Both the position numbers and the translations under genes were made by a program. A DNA stretch of 64,000 nt, from the NCBI GenBank assembly GCA_037447655.1, contig JBBHKE010000413.1, positions 60,001-124,000 of the forward strand, read 5' to 3'. The DNA is from Zygnema cylindricum. Lineage: Eukaryota; Streptophyta; Zygnematophyceae; Zygnematales; Zygnemataceae. The notes beneath the pieces are model-generated. The model made no database searches and was not told where the DNA came from. It worked only from the letters and a program-made list of their open reading frames with translations. Shown piece after piece: positions 34,318 through 45,774 of this stretch. Position 1 is the stretch's first letter; each line of letters starts with the position of its first letter.

Positions 34318-37300
34318 ATGGAGGACACAGAATTGCAGGTTATGGGCCCACCCTCTAGGGTGCCCACCTTCAATGGATCTGGGTTCATCTATTGGGAAGC
34401 CATGATGATGGGAGCTTTGTGTGAAAAACGATACTGGGGTATCGTCAGTGGACAAGTGAAACGTCCACCTTCGGGAACTCCACCAGGATTTGGGGGAGTA
34501 AGGTTTTCTGCAACAACGGCTGCCTCAGCGGAGGAGGCAGATGATGGGGACAGCAGTGTGTCCGAAAAGGAGAAAGGGAAGGAGACACCCCTCACTCCTA
34601 TTGCCACAGTATCGGGAACGGCGACCGTGAAGACCGTGGAGAACGATACTCAAATGTGGGAGGATGTAAACATGGCTGCCAAGAACTTCATTTTGAGGAA
34701 CCTCACTCAAGGTTTGGCCACTCCTCATCTTCACATTTACAAGGCAGAGGAATTGTGGGAGAGTTTGGTGGAGATTTATAGAGCTGGAACTATTCAGGAG
34801 CTCCAGTTGGCTGAGCAAAAGCTATTGAGTTACACTTACAAAGGAGGAAAGATGTTAGAATACTGTAATGATCTTTCTTGTTTGTATATGGAAATGGAAA
34901 GTGCTGGGTGGACAGGTACAATGAAAATGAAAGTTAACACCCTTATCATGAAATTACCAGATGAGTTCAAAAATATAGTGTACCGAGTACAGGGAATGCC
35001 TGATAGTTCATGGAAATGGAACACAGTAGTCAGGATGATACTTGTGCAGGAAAACACAATGGAGATTAGGAGAGGAGGAAAGAGCATTCAAGCTCTAGCA
35101 GTAGGGGGGGACCGATGGGGGAAGGATCCGAAGAAACCTTATAGAGGGGAAAGAGATAATTCTGGGGGACAGAGGCCCCCAAAGGGTCTTTGTCATTATT
35201 GCAAAAAGCTGGGACACTTTATTGCAGATTGTGTCAAGTTGTCGGAGCTGAGGCTCGATGAAAACCGTGGAGGGGGTTCTTCCGGAGGGAAGAAAAAGGC
35301 ACTTGTGGTTACAAAAGTGTCAGGAGAAACCAAGGATGAGTCATCTGAGGAGGATGGGGAGCTTCTTCTTGACGAGTGTCTGGAGGAGAAGGAGATCCCT
35401 CAGAGGCAGAAGTGTGCCCTTGGAGCAATTCGGGAAGCTCCACAGGAAGGATGGATCATCGACTCAAGTGCATCCATGCATATGTGTCGTGATAAAGAAC
35501 TCTTCACTAAGCTACGAAAGATTCCTACTGTAGAGATAGAGTATGGGGATGGGAGAGTGGTTACTACAGATCTAGTGGGATCAGTAGATCTGAAAGTCTT
35601 AGTGGAGGGTAAAACCTCTATATTTACATTCTCAGATGTACTTTACATTCCTCAGCTGAGTAAAAGTCTTGTCTCTACGTCTGTGTTAGATGACAAAGAG
35701 TTTGATTCCTTCACCAGAAAGGGAGTCTTTACAGCTAAGTATGGGAATGAAGTTTACTTCACAGCAGATAAGGGTAGCCAATGAATGTTTAGGCTTAACT
35801 TGAGAAATGAAAAGAAGAATGCTTACTATGTTGGTGTTCCTAAAGTAATGATTTGGCATAAGCGGTTGGGGCATGTGCATTTTGATAGGTTAAGGGAAAT
35901 GAAAAAGCTTGGGGTAGTAGATGGCATTGAGTTTGGGGATAATGAAATAATGGATGATTGTAGTGGTTGTGCTGAAGGTAAGGCTCACAGACTTCCCTTT
36001 CCCAAAGCCGCCACATATAGAGGTGAGAAAGTGTTAGATTTGGTCCACACAGATATTTGGGGACCTGCAAAAGTACCTTCGGTTGGAGGAAAGAGGCTTA
36101 TGATGACAATAACTGATGATTGGTCTCGATACTCTAGAGTCTACTTTCTGAAAAATAAGTCTGAAGCATCCACTTACTTCAAAGAATATAAAGCCTGGAG
36201 TGAGAAGTTGCATGAAACCCCTATTAAGAGGATAAGGAGTGATAATGGGGGGGAATATACCTCTAACCAGTTTGAGGAATATCTGAGAGATGAGGGAGTG
36301 CAACACCAGAAAACTGTACCATATAACCTGGAACAAAATGGGGTAGCTGAGAGGTTGAATAGAACACTAGGAGATAGTGCATGCAGTATGTTGGCAGACA
36401 AGAAAATAGGAAAGAGATTTTGGGCAGAGGCAATGAACTGTGCCAACTATATTAAGAATAGAGTCCTCACCTCAACTGTAAAGGGAGTCACACCTTATGA
36501 GAGATAGGTTGGAAGGAAACCAGATATCTCACACCTTAAAGTATTTGGTAGCCAAGTTTACAGTCTTGACACGGATAGGAAAAACTGGAAACTAGATGCT
36601 AAGGGAAAACCTGGATACTTTGTGGGATATGATGAGGATGTTAAGGGATATAGAGTCTATGACTTGGCAAAGAAAGATATCATTCTGGTCAAACACTTAG
36701 TTGTCATGGATGAAGGGAAGTCATTTGACCCCTTCAAATATACAAAGAAGATTAGGACCAGATTTGAGTCTGAAAGTGAGGAGAACTCGGTCGTTCCCGA
36801 AAGGGACATGGGTGAAACTGTGATTACAGATTCAGGGGAGATCCAAGATACATGAGATTTACTGGAAACCTCACATACTCCTATGGACTTCGAGGAGATA
36901 GAAGAAGCGGGACAAGAACCGATTTCCATGGACATGGGAGCGATGAGACAGTGAGAAGAAATCCAAGACTTCCATCTATTCTATCCTCGGAGTTTGAAGG
37001 AGGAACGAGGAGCTGCAAAAGGATATAGGAAAAACAAGCCGCTCATAAGGTAACTAAGCTATCTCACCCTGATGAGCCTCAGTCTTACTCGGAGGCAGTG
37101 AATAGTCCAGAGAAAGAAAGATGGATTAGAGCTATAAATGATGAGATGGCTTCTATCATGGAAACAAATACTTGGGAACTAGCAGATTGCCCTCCAGATA
37201 GAAACCCTATTGGGTGTAAATGGGTATTTAAACTAAAACTGAACCCAGATAATACCATTGAAAGATATAAGGCTTGATTGGTAGCGAAAGGGTTCACCCA

Positions 37301-38618
37301 AAAGGAGGAGATTGACTATGAGGAGACGTTTGCTCCAGTCGTTCTGTTCCCATCAGTAAGGATTCTCCTCAGTCTGGCAGCAGCGGAAGACATGGAAATA
37401 CATCAGATAGACATTAAGACTGCTTTCCTCAATAATGAGATAGAGGAAGAAATTTTCATGAGACAACCCGAGGGGTTCGTGGAAGAAGGAGAAGAGAGCA
37501 AAGTCTGCAAGCACATAAAGTCCTTATATGGACTAAAGCAGGCTCCCCGACAGTGGAATAAGAAACTAGATGAGTTTCTTACCAGTCTGGGATATATCCC
37601 TAACAGCTCTGACCATTCTATCTATATGTTTGAAGATGAGAATGGTGTCATTTTTATTGCAATTTATGTGGATGATCTGCTTGTGTTGAGTAAATCCTTG
37701 GAAAAGATCAATAAGTTAAAAACAGATCTTAGAAGCAGATTTGATATGAAGGATTTAGGGGAGGCAAAATTTATTTTGGGGATTCAAATGGAGAGAGAAA
37801 GGGGGAAGAAGATCATCAGACTTACTCAGAAAGAAACAATAAATAATATGCTTGAGAAATTCCAGATGGAAAATGCTAACAGTTGTACCACTCCCATGGA
37901 CTTGAAAAAAGTAAGTGATGGGAGTGTAGAAGGAGGAGTGATAATCTTAGATGATCAAATGAGTACAGAAGAGAGAGAGTTTATGAAGACTATCCCTTAT
38001 AGACGGGTCGTAGGAAGTTTAATCTATTTTATGAATTGTACCAGGCCGGACATAACGGCAGCAGTTGGAGTACTCAGTAGGAGTCTTAATGATCCTAGGA
38101 AGAGGGATTGGGAGGTAGCCAAGAGAGTCATGAGATATCTGGTTGGAACCAGAGAGTTATGGTTGCATTTGGGAGGGGAGCACACTGACATCACTACTTG
38201 GAGTGATGCCAGTTATGGGGACGCACCTATGAGACGATGCACTTCTGGGTATGTGTTGTATGTTGGGGAAGGTGCATGCTGTTGGAGCAGTAAGCAACAA
38301 AAGGTGGTTGCTCAGTCCACCATGGAGGTTGAGTACATGGCCTCTTGTTCTGCTGTGAAAGAGTTGATGTGGGTCAAGTCCTTGCTGCAAGAACTTGGGT
38401 ATATGAAGGAGGGAGTGCATGAAGTGTTTTGTGATAATCAAGCGGCCATAGCAATTGCAGCAAATCCAAAACATCATTTTAAGGCTAAACATATGGACAT
38501 AAGATTAAGTTTTGTAAGAGAAAAAGTTGAGAATAAAATAGTGAATCTTGTATATAGATCTGATGAAGAAATGGTGGCGGACATGATGACCAAACCTGTA
38601 TCCTCACCAAAATTATAA
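34318..38618 (+). pseudogene. gag-pol of copia E
   Basis: One polyprotein frame, now broken. Gag runs from the LTR ATG at 34318 (or the PBS ATG at 34342); its CCHC knuckle (CHYCKKLGHFIADC) is at about 35190-35232. The protease has DSS in place of DSG. Next: GAG-pre-integrase and zinc region (WHKRLGHVH), integrase D..D(NGGEYT)..E (35785-36500), a Ser/Glu-rich linker, RT with YVDDLL at about 37665, and RNase H to 38618. Nonsense changes lie at 35782 (GGA to TGA), 36505 (TGG to TAG), 36853, 36952 and 37276; a 1-nt frameshift lies near 36945. The last frame, 37278-38618, is open for 446 codons. Confidence 0.95.
34338..34352 (+). promoter_or_regulatory. Primer-binding site of E (half-tRNA iMet type)
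   Basis: GGTTATGGGCCCACC directly after the LTR. Its reverse complement GGTGGGCCCATAACC corresponds to the anticodon stem-loop of plant initiator tRNA-Met, not to its 3' end. This matches priming by a cut 5' half of the tRNA, as described for Drosophila copia. The ATG inside the site is in the gag frame. Confidence 0.8.
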
Positions 38619-38666
38619 TACTGCAGGGAAAAATGTGGATTAAAAGAAAAATTAAAAATAGACTAG

Positions 38667-38679
38667 AAAATAAGAGGAG
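38667..38679 (+). promoter_or_regulatory. Polypurine tract of copia E
   Basis: 'aaaataagaggag' directly before the 3' LTR. Confidence 0.8.
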
Positions 38680-39680
38680 TGTTGAAATAAGTAGTTTTTG
38701 TATTTTCTAGTTTAAAATAAATTAGCGGAAACATATATAAGAAATGATGGCAGCCTGCCTCCATCTGTTCTCTCTCTCCCCCATACTTGTTGTAGTCACT
38801 GAAGGAGAGAGAGAGCGATGGAGCCATGGCTGCCTCAGCTCCATAGGAAGGACTAAAGAGTGACTTAAGTCACTCTCAACAAAAGGTTGAGTCCGGCAGG
38901 ACTCGAACCCCTGACCGGTAGAGCGCGGCGTAGCCGTTAGCTCTAACCAGTCTGTCGTAGAAGTCCGTTAGATGATGTAGGGTTTCATTCATATATAAAC
39001 TGTTATATAGTACCGAAATGATCTAACTGGAATATGAAACGAAACGAACATAGAACTTGTTAAGGTTTAGTGCGAACGTCATTTCGCACGAAACAAATGA
39101 AACAGACACTTTGAACGGTCGACATTTAATGTCGGATTTAATCCGACGGCGCACGTTGTCGCCTAGATCCCGGAATGGTCACTTTGGATTTTATGGACGT
39201 GGCATGACGTGGCGCCGCGTGGAAGGATGACATTCGGTTGCGGGAATTGCGGAGGAAATACGGACAAGTGGAAAAATGACACGCGTCCACTCAAGAGCCT
39301 TGTCGTACACCGGCCGTACAGAAAGTACATCGGCCATAGTACCTTTTTATACTTTACAGTAATACGATTGGTTCGTACTTTAGTAGATAGGGGTTGTGAG
39401 AGGGATTTAGGACTTAGGAAATATTTGGTAGATAGACACCTCTCTCTAAGAGAGCTTTGTATAAATTGGCATTTTTGCCGGCTCATAACTTATCGCCTGG
39501 TTGGCCGTTTTCAGTGATTTTTTTTGCTACGGACTCAGGGGAGTCCACGCTACACAGGGGTGCAGTCAAATTGTCAATTTGTCTTCTTGGGCAGAAGTGG
39601 TCGTGGCTTAAAGTGGGTTAGTTAAATACTATCTAGAGGCTTCCTGTATTCTGTAGTCCAATGGAGGACACAGAATTGCA
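38680..39680 (+). repeat. 3' LTR of copia E
   Basis: 1001 bp, TGTTGAAATAAG..GAATTGCA, aligned along its length with 33347-34337. Carries the same hairpin, tRNA-like unit and TATA motif. Confidence 0.95.
38881..38951 (-). other. Antisense tRNA-like unit in 3' LTR of E
   Basis: Same as 33538-33607. B box GGTTCGAGTCC at 38899-38909, TTTT at 38881-38884. Confidence 0.6.
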
Positions 39681-39685
39681 GTAGG

Positions 39686-40364
39686 AACATTATACGACAT
39701 GGCTTAAATGTCGACATGTGGTATGTCCGGATTCGCTATTTTAATGTTCGGAGATGCCGCGATCCAATGTTATTCCGCCACGTGTCATCCGATGTGGCGA
39801 TGACCACAAACCGCCGAAAATCCTCTTCCGCGATCTCGGCGTTAATTCCGGCCGTCTGATTAAATTCACATTTAATCGTAGCCGTAACAAATGCATGCGC
39901 GGTATTCGTTTCACTAAAGGAATAAATGCGCGGTATTCGTTTCGTACTCGTACTGGAATCCGTACTTTTACATGTTCTGGATCTATGTATCCCGTAAAAC
40001 TATTGCAGTTAAATGAACTATGCTACGTAGAAGTGTTTAATTAATTATCAAACCTTACGTAACACTGATAACACACTTAACGGCTAAGGCTACCGACTAC
40101 CGGTTGACTGCCGGCCGGTAGGTACTTAGATCAAATCTTGTGGCCGGCACATACCTTTTAGTAAATTAAACCCCTAACTAAAATATATATTACCGTAAAC
40201 CTCTGGATAGCCTAGGTAGCCATGGCTCTAGCTCCCTCTCTAATTTCTCAATGACTGCGACAAGTTTGAGAGTAGGAGAGAGAAGTTAGAGGTAGACTAC
40301 CTCGGCTTCTTTCTTATTTCTATTCAAACCTAGAAAATACTTTAAAAGACCATTAATTTCTACA
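39686..40364 (-). repeat. 3' LTR of copia B, proximal part
   Basis: 679 bp continuing the LTR split by E; together with 32973-33346 it gives 1053 bp, against 1059 bp for the 5' LTR of B. Ends TGTAGAAATTAATGG in minus sense. Confidence 0.92.
40078..40159 (+). other. Antisense tRNA-like unit in 3' LTR of B
   Basis: Plus strand: 'taacggctaaggc' (A-box-like), 'agatcaaatct' at 40128-40138 (B-box-like), TTTT at 40156-40159. Confidence 0.5.
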
Positions 40365-40378
40365 CTCCCCTTATTTTC
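40365..40378 (-). promoter_or_regulatory. Polypurine tract of copia B
   Basis: Minus strand 'gaaaataaggggag' directly before the 3' LTR. Confidence 0.8.
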
Positions 40379-40389
40379 TAGTCAATCTT

Positions 40390-43300
40390 TAATTTCAGAC
40401 CACACTTTTCCCGGCAACAAAATTAGCTTAGGGGAAGGCACAGGTTTGGTCATCATATCTGCTACCATCTCACGATCTGTTGGTACTCTAAGCTGATTAT
40501 TTTTTTTTCTACTTTCTCTCTAACAAAACTGAGTCTAATGTCCATGTGTTTGCTCTAAAATGATGTTTAAGTTTGGCAGAAATAGCGATTGCTGCCTGAT
40601 TATCACAATAAATTTTCTGCACACCACTCTTAAGGTGACCAAGCTCACCAAGCAAAGACTTGACCCACATCAATTCTTTTACAGCAGAGCAAGAGGCCAT
40701 ATACTCAGCCTCTATGGTGGACCGAGCAATAAATTTTTGTTGTTTGCTACTCCAGCAGCAAGCCCCATCACCCACATATAATACATATTCAGAAGTGCAT
40801 CTCCTCATCGGAGCATCACCATAACTGGCATCACTCCAAGTAGTGATGTCACTATTCTCCCCACCCAAATGCAACCAAAAATCCTTAGTTCCTATCAAAT
40901 ATCTAAGGACTCTCTTAGTTGCCTCCCAATCTCTCTTAGTGGGAGCATTTAGACCTCTACTCAGCACTCCTACAGCTGCAGCTAAATCTGGCCGGGTACA
41001 ATTCATAAAATAGATTAGACTTCCCACTACTGGCTGTAAGGAATAGTCTGCATGAACTTTTGTTCTTCAGGAGATAATTCTTCGTCTAAGACTATGACTC
41101 CTTCTTACTCACAACCCTCATTTCCCTTCTTCAACTCCATTGGAGTTGTACAACTATTAGCTTTATCCATTTGAAATTTTTCAAGCATGTTCCCTATTGC
41201 TTCATTTTGAGTCAATCTTATAAATTTTCTTTTTCGGTCTCTCTCTAGTTGAATTCCCAAAATATATTTTGCTTCCCTCATATCATTCCTTTCAAATCTC
41301 CCCTTAAGATCGGTTTTGAGTTTATTAATTTTTTCCATTGATTTACTTAAGATAAGCAAATCATCAACATAAATTGCAATAAATATAAAACCTTCCTCAT
41401 CTTCGAAAACATAGATTGAGTGATTTGAGCTGATCCGGATATATCCCAGACTGATAACAAACTCATCAAGCTTCTTATTCCACTGTCAAGGCACCTGATT
41501 CAAACCATAAAGAGATTTAATCAGCCGGCATACCTTACTCTCCTCTCTTTCCTCCACAAACTTTTCGGATTGTCGCATGAAGATCTCCTCTTCCAATTCT
41601 CCATGAAAAAAGGCTGTCTTGATGTCCATCTGGTGCACTTCCATGTCTTGCGCTGCTGCTAGGCTGAGAAGTATGCGGACGGAGGGAAATCTGACCACCG
41701 GGGCAAAGGTTTCCTCGTAGTCAATTCCCTCCTTTTGTGTAAATCCCCTTGCCACTAGTCGAGCCTTTTAGCGCTCGATTGTGTTATCTGGGTTCAATTT
41801 TAATTTGAAAACCCACTTACAACCGATTGGTTTTCGGTTAGGTGGACAATCCACCAGCTCCCAAGTATTGGCTGCCATAATTGAGGCCATCTCCTCATTG
41901 ATGGCTGTTTTCCACCGGTTTCTTTTTGGACAAGTCATTGCCTCTCCATAAGTTTGAGGTTCATCTTGATGAGATAGTTTAGTAACCTTGTTATTAACCT
42001 GTTTTTCTTGTAGTCTTTTGCTACTTCTCCTTCCCCCCTCAAAATCTGAGGCCGGAATAGATGGTTCTCGTGGATTCTTTCGATCAAACTTGGCTTCTCC
42101 CCTCTCCATGATTCCGAATCAATTTCCACCACGTCTTCCGCTTCGAGTAGAGTTGTCACTGGAGTTTCCACAGCCGAGTCCTTTTCGGTCTGATTTGTAC
42201 ATGGAAGAATATCATCTTCTCTAAAACTTGGATAGTTAGGGAGCTCAAAGTCATCGGAATTTTTTGACTCAAATCCGATTTTTAATGATTTTGTATATTT
42301 GAAGGGATCCACAGACTTTCGTTCATCCATAACTACTGGATGCTTTACTAAGATTATATCTTCCCTTTTTAGATCATAAACTCTATATCCTTTAACATTC
42401 TCATCATATCCTAATAAGTATCCCGGTTTTCCTTTAGGATCTAGCTTCTAATTAGACCGATCTGTATCTAGACTGAATACTTGACTGCTGAAAACCTTTA
42501 AGTGAGATAAGTCTGGTTTCCAGCCTGTCCATCTCTCATAAGGTGTTTGATCTTTTATAGCTGAAGTAAGAACTCTTTTTTTGAGGTTATTAGCACAGTT
42601 TATTGCTTCTGCCCAAAACCTTTTTCCTATCTTCTTATCCGACAACATACTTCTAGCACTATCACTTAGTGTTCTATTTAACCTTTCAGCTACCCCATTC
42701 TGTTCCGAGTTTTCTGGAACTGTCTTTTGGTGTTGAACCCCATCTTCCCTCTGAAAAGCCTCAAACTGGTTAGAGGTATACTCTCCACTATTGTCACTCC
42801 TTATTCTCTTGATTGGAGTTTCATGAAGTTTTTCGCTCCATGCTTTATATTGTCTAAAATAATCCTGAGCTTCGGACTTGTTTTTCAAAAAATACACTCG
42901 GGAATACCGAGACCAATCATCAGTGATAGTCATCATAAATCTCTTCCCCCGCGGGTTAGGGCACTTTAGCCGGTCCCTTAATATCTGTGTGTACTAGATC
43001 TAGAATTTTTTCTCACTTATAGGTGGCTGTTTTTTGAAAGGGTAATCTGTGTGTTTTACCTTGAGCACATGCACTACAATCACTTATATTATCATTCTCA
43101 CTAAACTTAATCCCTTCCACCACTCCCATCTTTCTCATCTCTCTTAACTTGTCTAGATGCACATGCCGAAGCCTCTTATGCCACATCATAATATCATGAA
43201 CACCAACATAATGAAGTTTCTCCTTTTCATTACTTAAAACTAGCCTAAACATCCCATGGCTACCTTTCTCAGCAATGAAATAGACATCCTCCACAAAACT

Positions 43301-44711
43301 AGCAGTAAAGACTCCTTCCCTAGTGCTAGTAAAAAAACCCATATCATCTAATACGGATGTAGAGATGAGGTTTTTGTTCAGCTCCGGAATAAACAATACA
43401 TCGGAGAATGTTACTATGGATGTCTTTCCTTCTACTAACACTTTCAAATCTACCGATCCTAGAAGAGTAGTGGTGACTATCCTCCCATCCGCGTACTCTA
43501 TCTCTACGATGGGAATATTTCTTATCTTAGTGAACATGTGCCTATCGTTATACATGTGCCTGGAGGCACCTGAATCTACAATCCACCGTGGTTCAACTTT
43601 CAATCTACCCTAAGCACATTTCTGCCTTAGTGGTATTTCGACCTCATTTTTCGCCTCGAACTCCTCATCCAAAAGGAGCTTTTCGTCCTCGTCCTCGGAT
43701 TCCGTCTCATGTACCTGTGTCACAAGGGCCTTTTTCTTTCCTCTCTGGATACCATCTGTCTGCCCCTCCTTTAACCGAAGCTCGGTTAGCTAAGTGCACT
43801 CTGCCATATAGTGCCCAGGTTTCTTACAAAAATGACATAAACCTTTAGGAGCCCTTGGTCCGAACTCGTCGGTATGATTTTTCTGCTCCTTCCCCCCATA
43901 GTTTCCGACCGGTTTTCGGGAATCCTTGTTCCTCTAATCGGTCGCAGTTGCCAAGGCTTGGCCACTCTTTCCTCCCCTTTGGATCTCAATCATTTTTCTC
44001 ACGAACGAGAATCATCCCTACCAGTGAGTTTCATATCCACCTTGAGTCCGGCAAGTCCTGCACACGGTTGACTATGTTTTGGAACTCATCCGGTAACTTC
44101 ATCAGTAAATAGTTAACCTTTTCTTTTTCACTAAAATCTTTTCCCGCACTCTCTAGCTCCATGAAGAGTGTAACAAGCTCATTGCAAAAATCCAACATCC
44201 CTCCCCCTTTGTATACATACTCCTTAACTTTCTGATCAGCCAACTGTTGTTGCTGAATCGTACCACTCCGGTACATCTGTATGAGAGCCATCCAAAGATC
44301 CTATGCCCTTTCTACCTGCAAATGAAGACATGCAAGTCCTTGAGTGAGATGGCGTAGGATGAAGTGCTTTGGCGCCATATTGTTGAAGTCCCAGGTTTCA
44401 GTATCATTCTCCTCGTTCCTTGGAATAGGTGACATGAATACCGAACCAGTTGTTATTGGTGTGGTCGCCTCCTTCTCCTTTCCTTTGTCCACCACCTCTC
44501 CTTCTTTTGTTTCCTCTGTTGAAGGTGGATCCTCTTTCCTGGTGAATCTGCTTCTTCCAAACCCTGGAGGAATTCCAAGACTTGATGGACGCCCCAACCG
44601 TCCACTCACTATCACCCAAAACCTTTTTTCACATAGAGCTCCTATCATCATACTTTCCCAATATATGAAGCTAGTTCCATTAAAGATTGGTACCCTAGAG
44701 GGTGGACCCAT
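40390..44711 (-). pseudogene. gag-pol of copia B
   Basis: Minus-sense polyprotein remnant in order: gag from the PBS ATG at 44711 (SRVPIFNG, FIYWESMMIGALCE), gag core 44291-44031, zinc knuckle about 43800-43840, protease with intact VDSGAS about 43580, HHCC-type MMWHKRLRHVH about 43170, integrase core 42936-42448, linker with FEGGRRSSKRLQEKQ about 42030, RT 41755-41105 with the YVDDLL region near 41355, RNase H 41027-40509. Many stops and frameshifts. The LTR start codon equivalent to 34318 in E has become ACG here. Confidence 0.93.
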
Positions 44712-44715
44712 AACT
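44701..44715 (-). promoter_or_regulatory. Primer-binding site of B (two changes)
   Basis: Minus strand AGTTATGGGTCCACC. It differs at two positions from the GGTTATGGGCCCACC seen in C, D, E and F. Confidence 0.75.
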
Positions 44716-45774
44716 TGAAACTGTGAGACCTCCGTAAGTCTTCAAAGTGGACAACTTCCAAAAAGCCTCTAGGATAACCCTGACCCCTTTGTGTTTCAGC
44801 AAAAATAACTGCCACCTTGGCAGACAAAAACTCTGACCAACTTAACCATTGTAAAGACAAGACTCCCCTGAGTCGATAGCAAAAAGAATCTCTGAATTTG
44901 CTCCTCTGAGTAGTAAGTTATGGAGGGTCAAAGTTATCCTTTTGTACATAAGCTCTCTGGGAGAGAGGGTCCTATCTTCTAATTTGTCTAAGTCCTATCT
45001 CTCTCACAGACTCTATGTAGTGATGTACGGAGCCAATCAGATTTCAGTTTCGTACACAAAAGTACAGCTGCCGGTGTACTTTCTGTAGGAACATTGTACG
45101 ACATGGCCTAAATATCGACACGTGGTATGTCTAGATTCGCTCCTTTAATCTTCGGAGATGCCGCGATCCAATGTCATTCCGCCACGTGTCATCCGATGTG
45201 GCGATGACCACAAACCGCCAAAAAACCCTCTTCCGCGATCTCGGCGTTAATTCCGGCCGTCTGATTAAATTCACATTTAATCGTCGCCGTAATAAATGCA
45301 TGCGCGGTATTCGTTTCACCAAAGTAATAAATGCGCGGTATTGGTTTCGTACTCGTACCGGAATTTGTACTTTTACATCTACTGGATCTATGTATCCCGT
45401 AAAATTATTGCAGTTACATGAACTATGCTACGTAGAAGTGTTTAATTAATTATCAAACCTAATAGTACGTAACACTGATTTTACACTTAACGGCTAAGGC
45501 TACCGACTACCGGTTAACTGTCAGCCGGTAGGTACCAGGATCAAATCCTGTGGCCGGCACATACCTTTTAGTAAATTAAACCCCTAACTAAAATATATAT
45601 TCCCGTAAACCTCTGGATAGCCTAGGTAGCCATGGCTCTAGCTCCCTCTCCAATTTCTTAGTGACTGCGACAAGTTTTAGAGTTGGAGAGAGAAGTTAGA
45701 GGTAGACTGCCTCCGCTTCTTTCTTATTTCTATTCCGACCTAGAAAATACTTTAAAAGACCATTAATTTCTACA
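44716..45774 (-). repeat. 5' LTR of copia B
   Basis: 1059 bp, TGTAGAAATTAATGG..CAGTTTCA in minus sense. Inner landmarks match both LTRs of C. Confidence 0.94.
45488..45569 (+). other. Antisense tRNA-like unit in 5' LTR of B
   Basis: Plus strand: 'taacggctaaggc', B-box-like GGATCAAATCC at 45538-45548 (differs from GGTTCRANTCC only at T54), TTTT at 45566-45569. Confidence 0.55.

Larger units (their letters stand above)
33347..34337 (+). repeat. 5' LTR of copia E
   Basis: 991 bp, TGTTGAAATT..GAATTGCA. Features: a U3 hairpin (about 33422-33476), the antisense tRNA-like unit at 33538-33607, and TATAAAT at 34117-34123 about 215 bp before the LTR end. The last 20 bases lie in the gag reading frame. 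Confidence 0.95.
33347..39680 (+). mobile_element. Copia element E (complete, 6334 bp)
   Basis: Complete Ty1/copia element with two LTRs (991 and 1001 bp), PBS, gag-pol and polypurine tract. It is flanked by GTAGG at 33342-33346 and 39681-39685. It sits in the 3' LTR of B. The two LTRs differ by about two dozen substitutions and a 10-bp indel near the start, judged by eye, so the insertion is fairly young. The coding region carries several nonsense changes and a frameshift. Confidence 0.96.
32973..45774 (-). mobile_element. Copia element B (whole), host of E
   Basis: Ty1/copia element in minus orientation with target duplication AGTAC (32968-32972 and 45775-45779). The target is the integrase region of C. 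Parts: 3' LTR 32973-33346 plus 39686-40364, polypurine tract, internal 40365-44715, 5' LTR 44716-45774. E entered the 3' LTR. B is the same LTR family as C. Confidence 0.93.
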
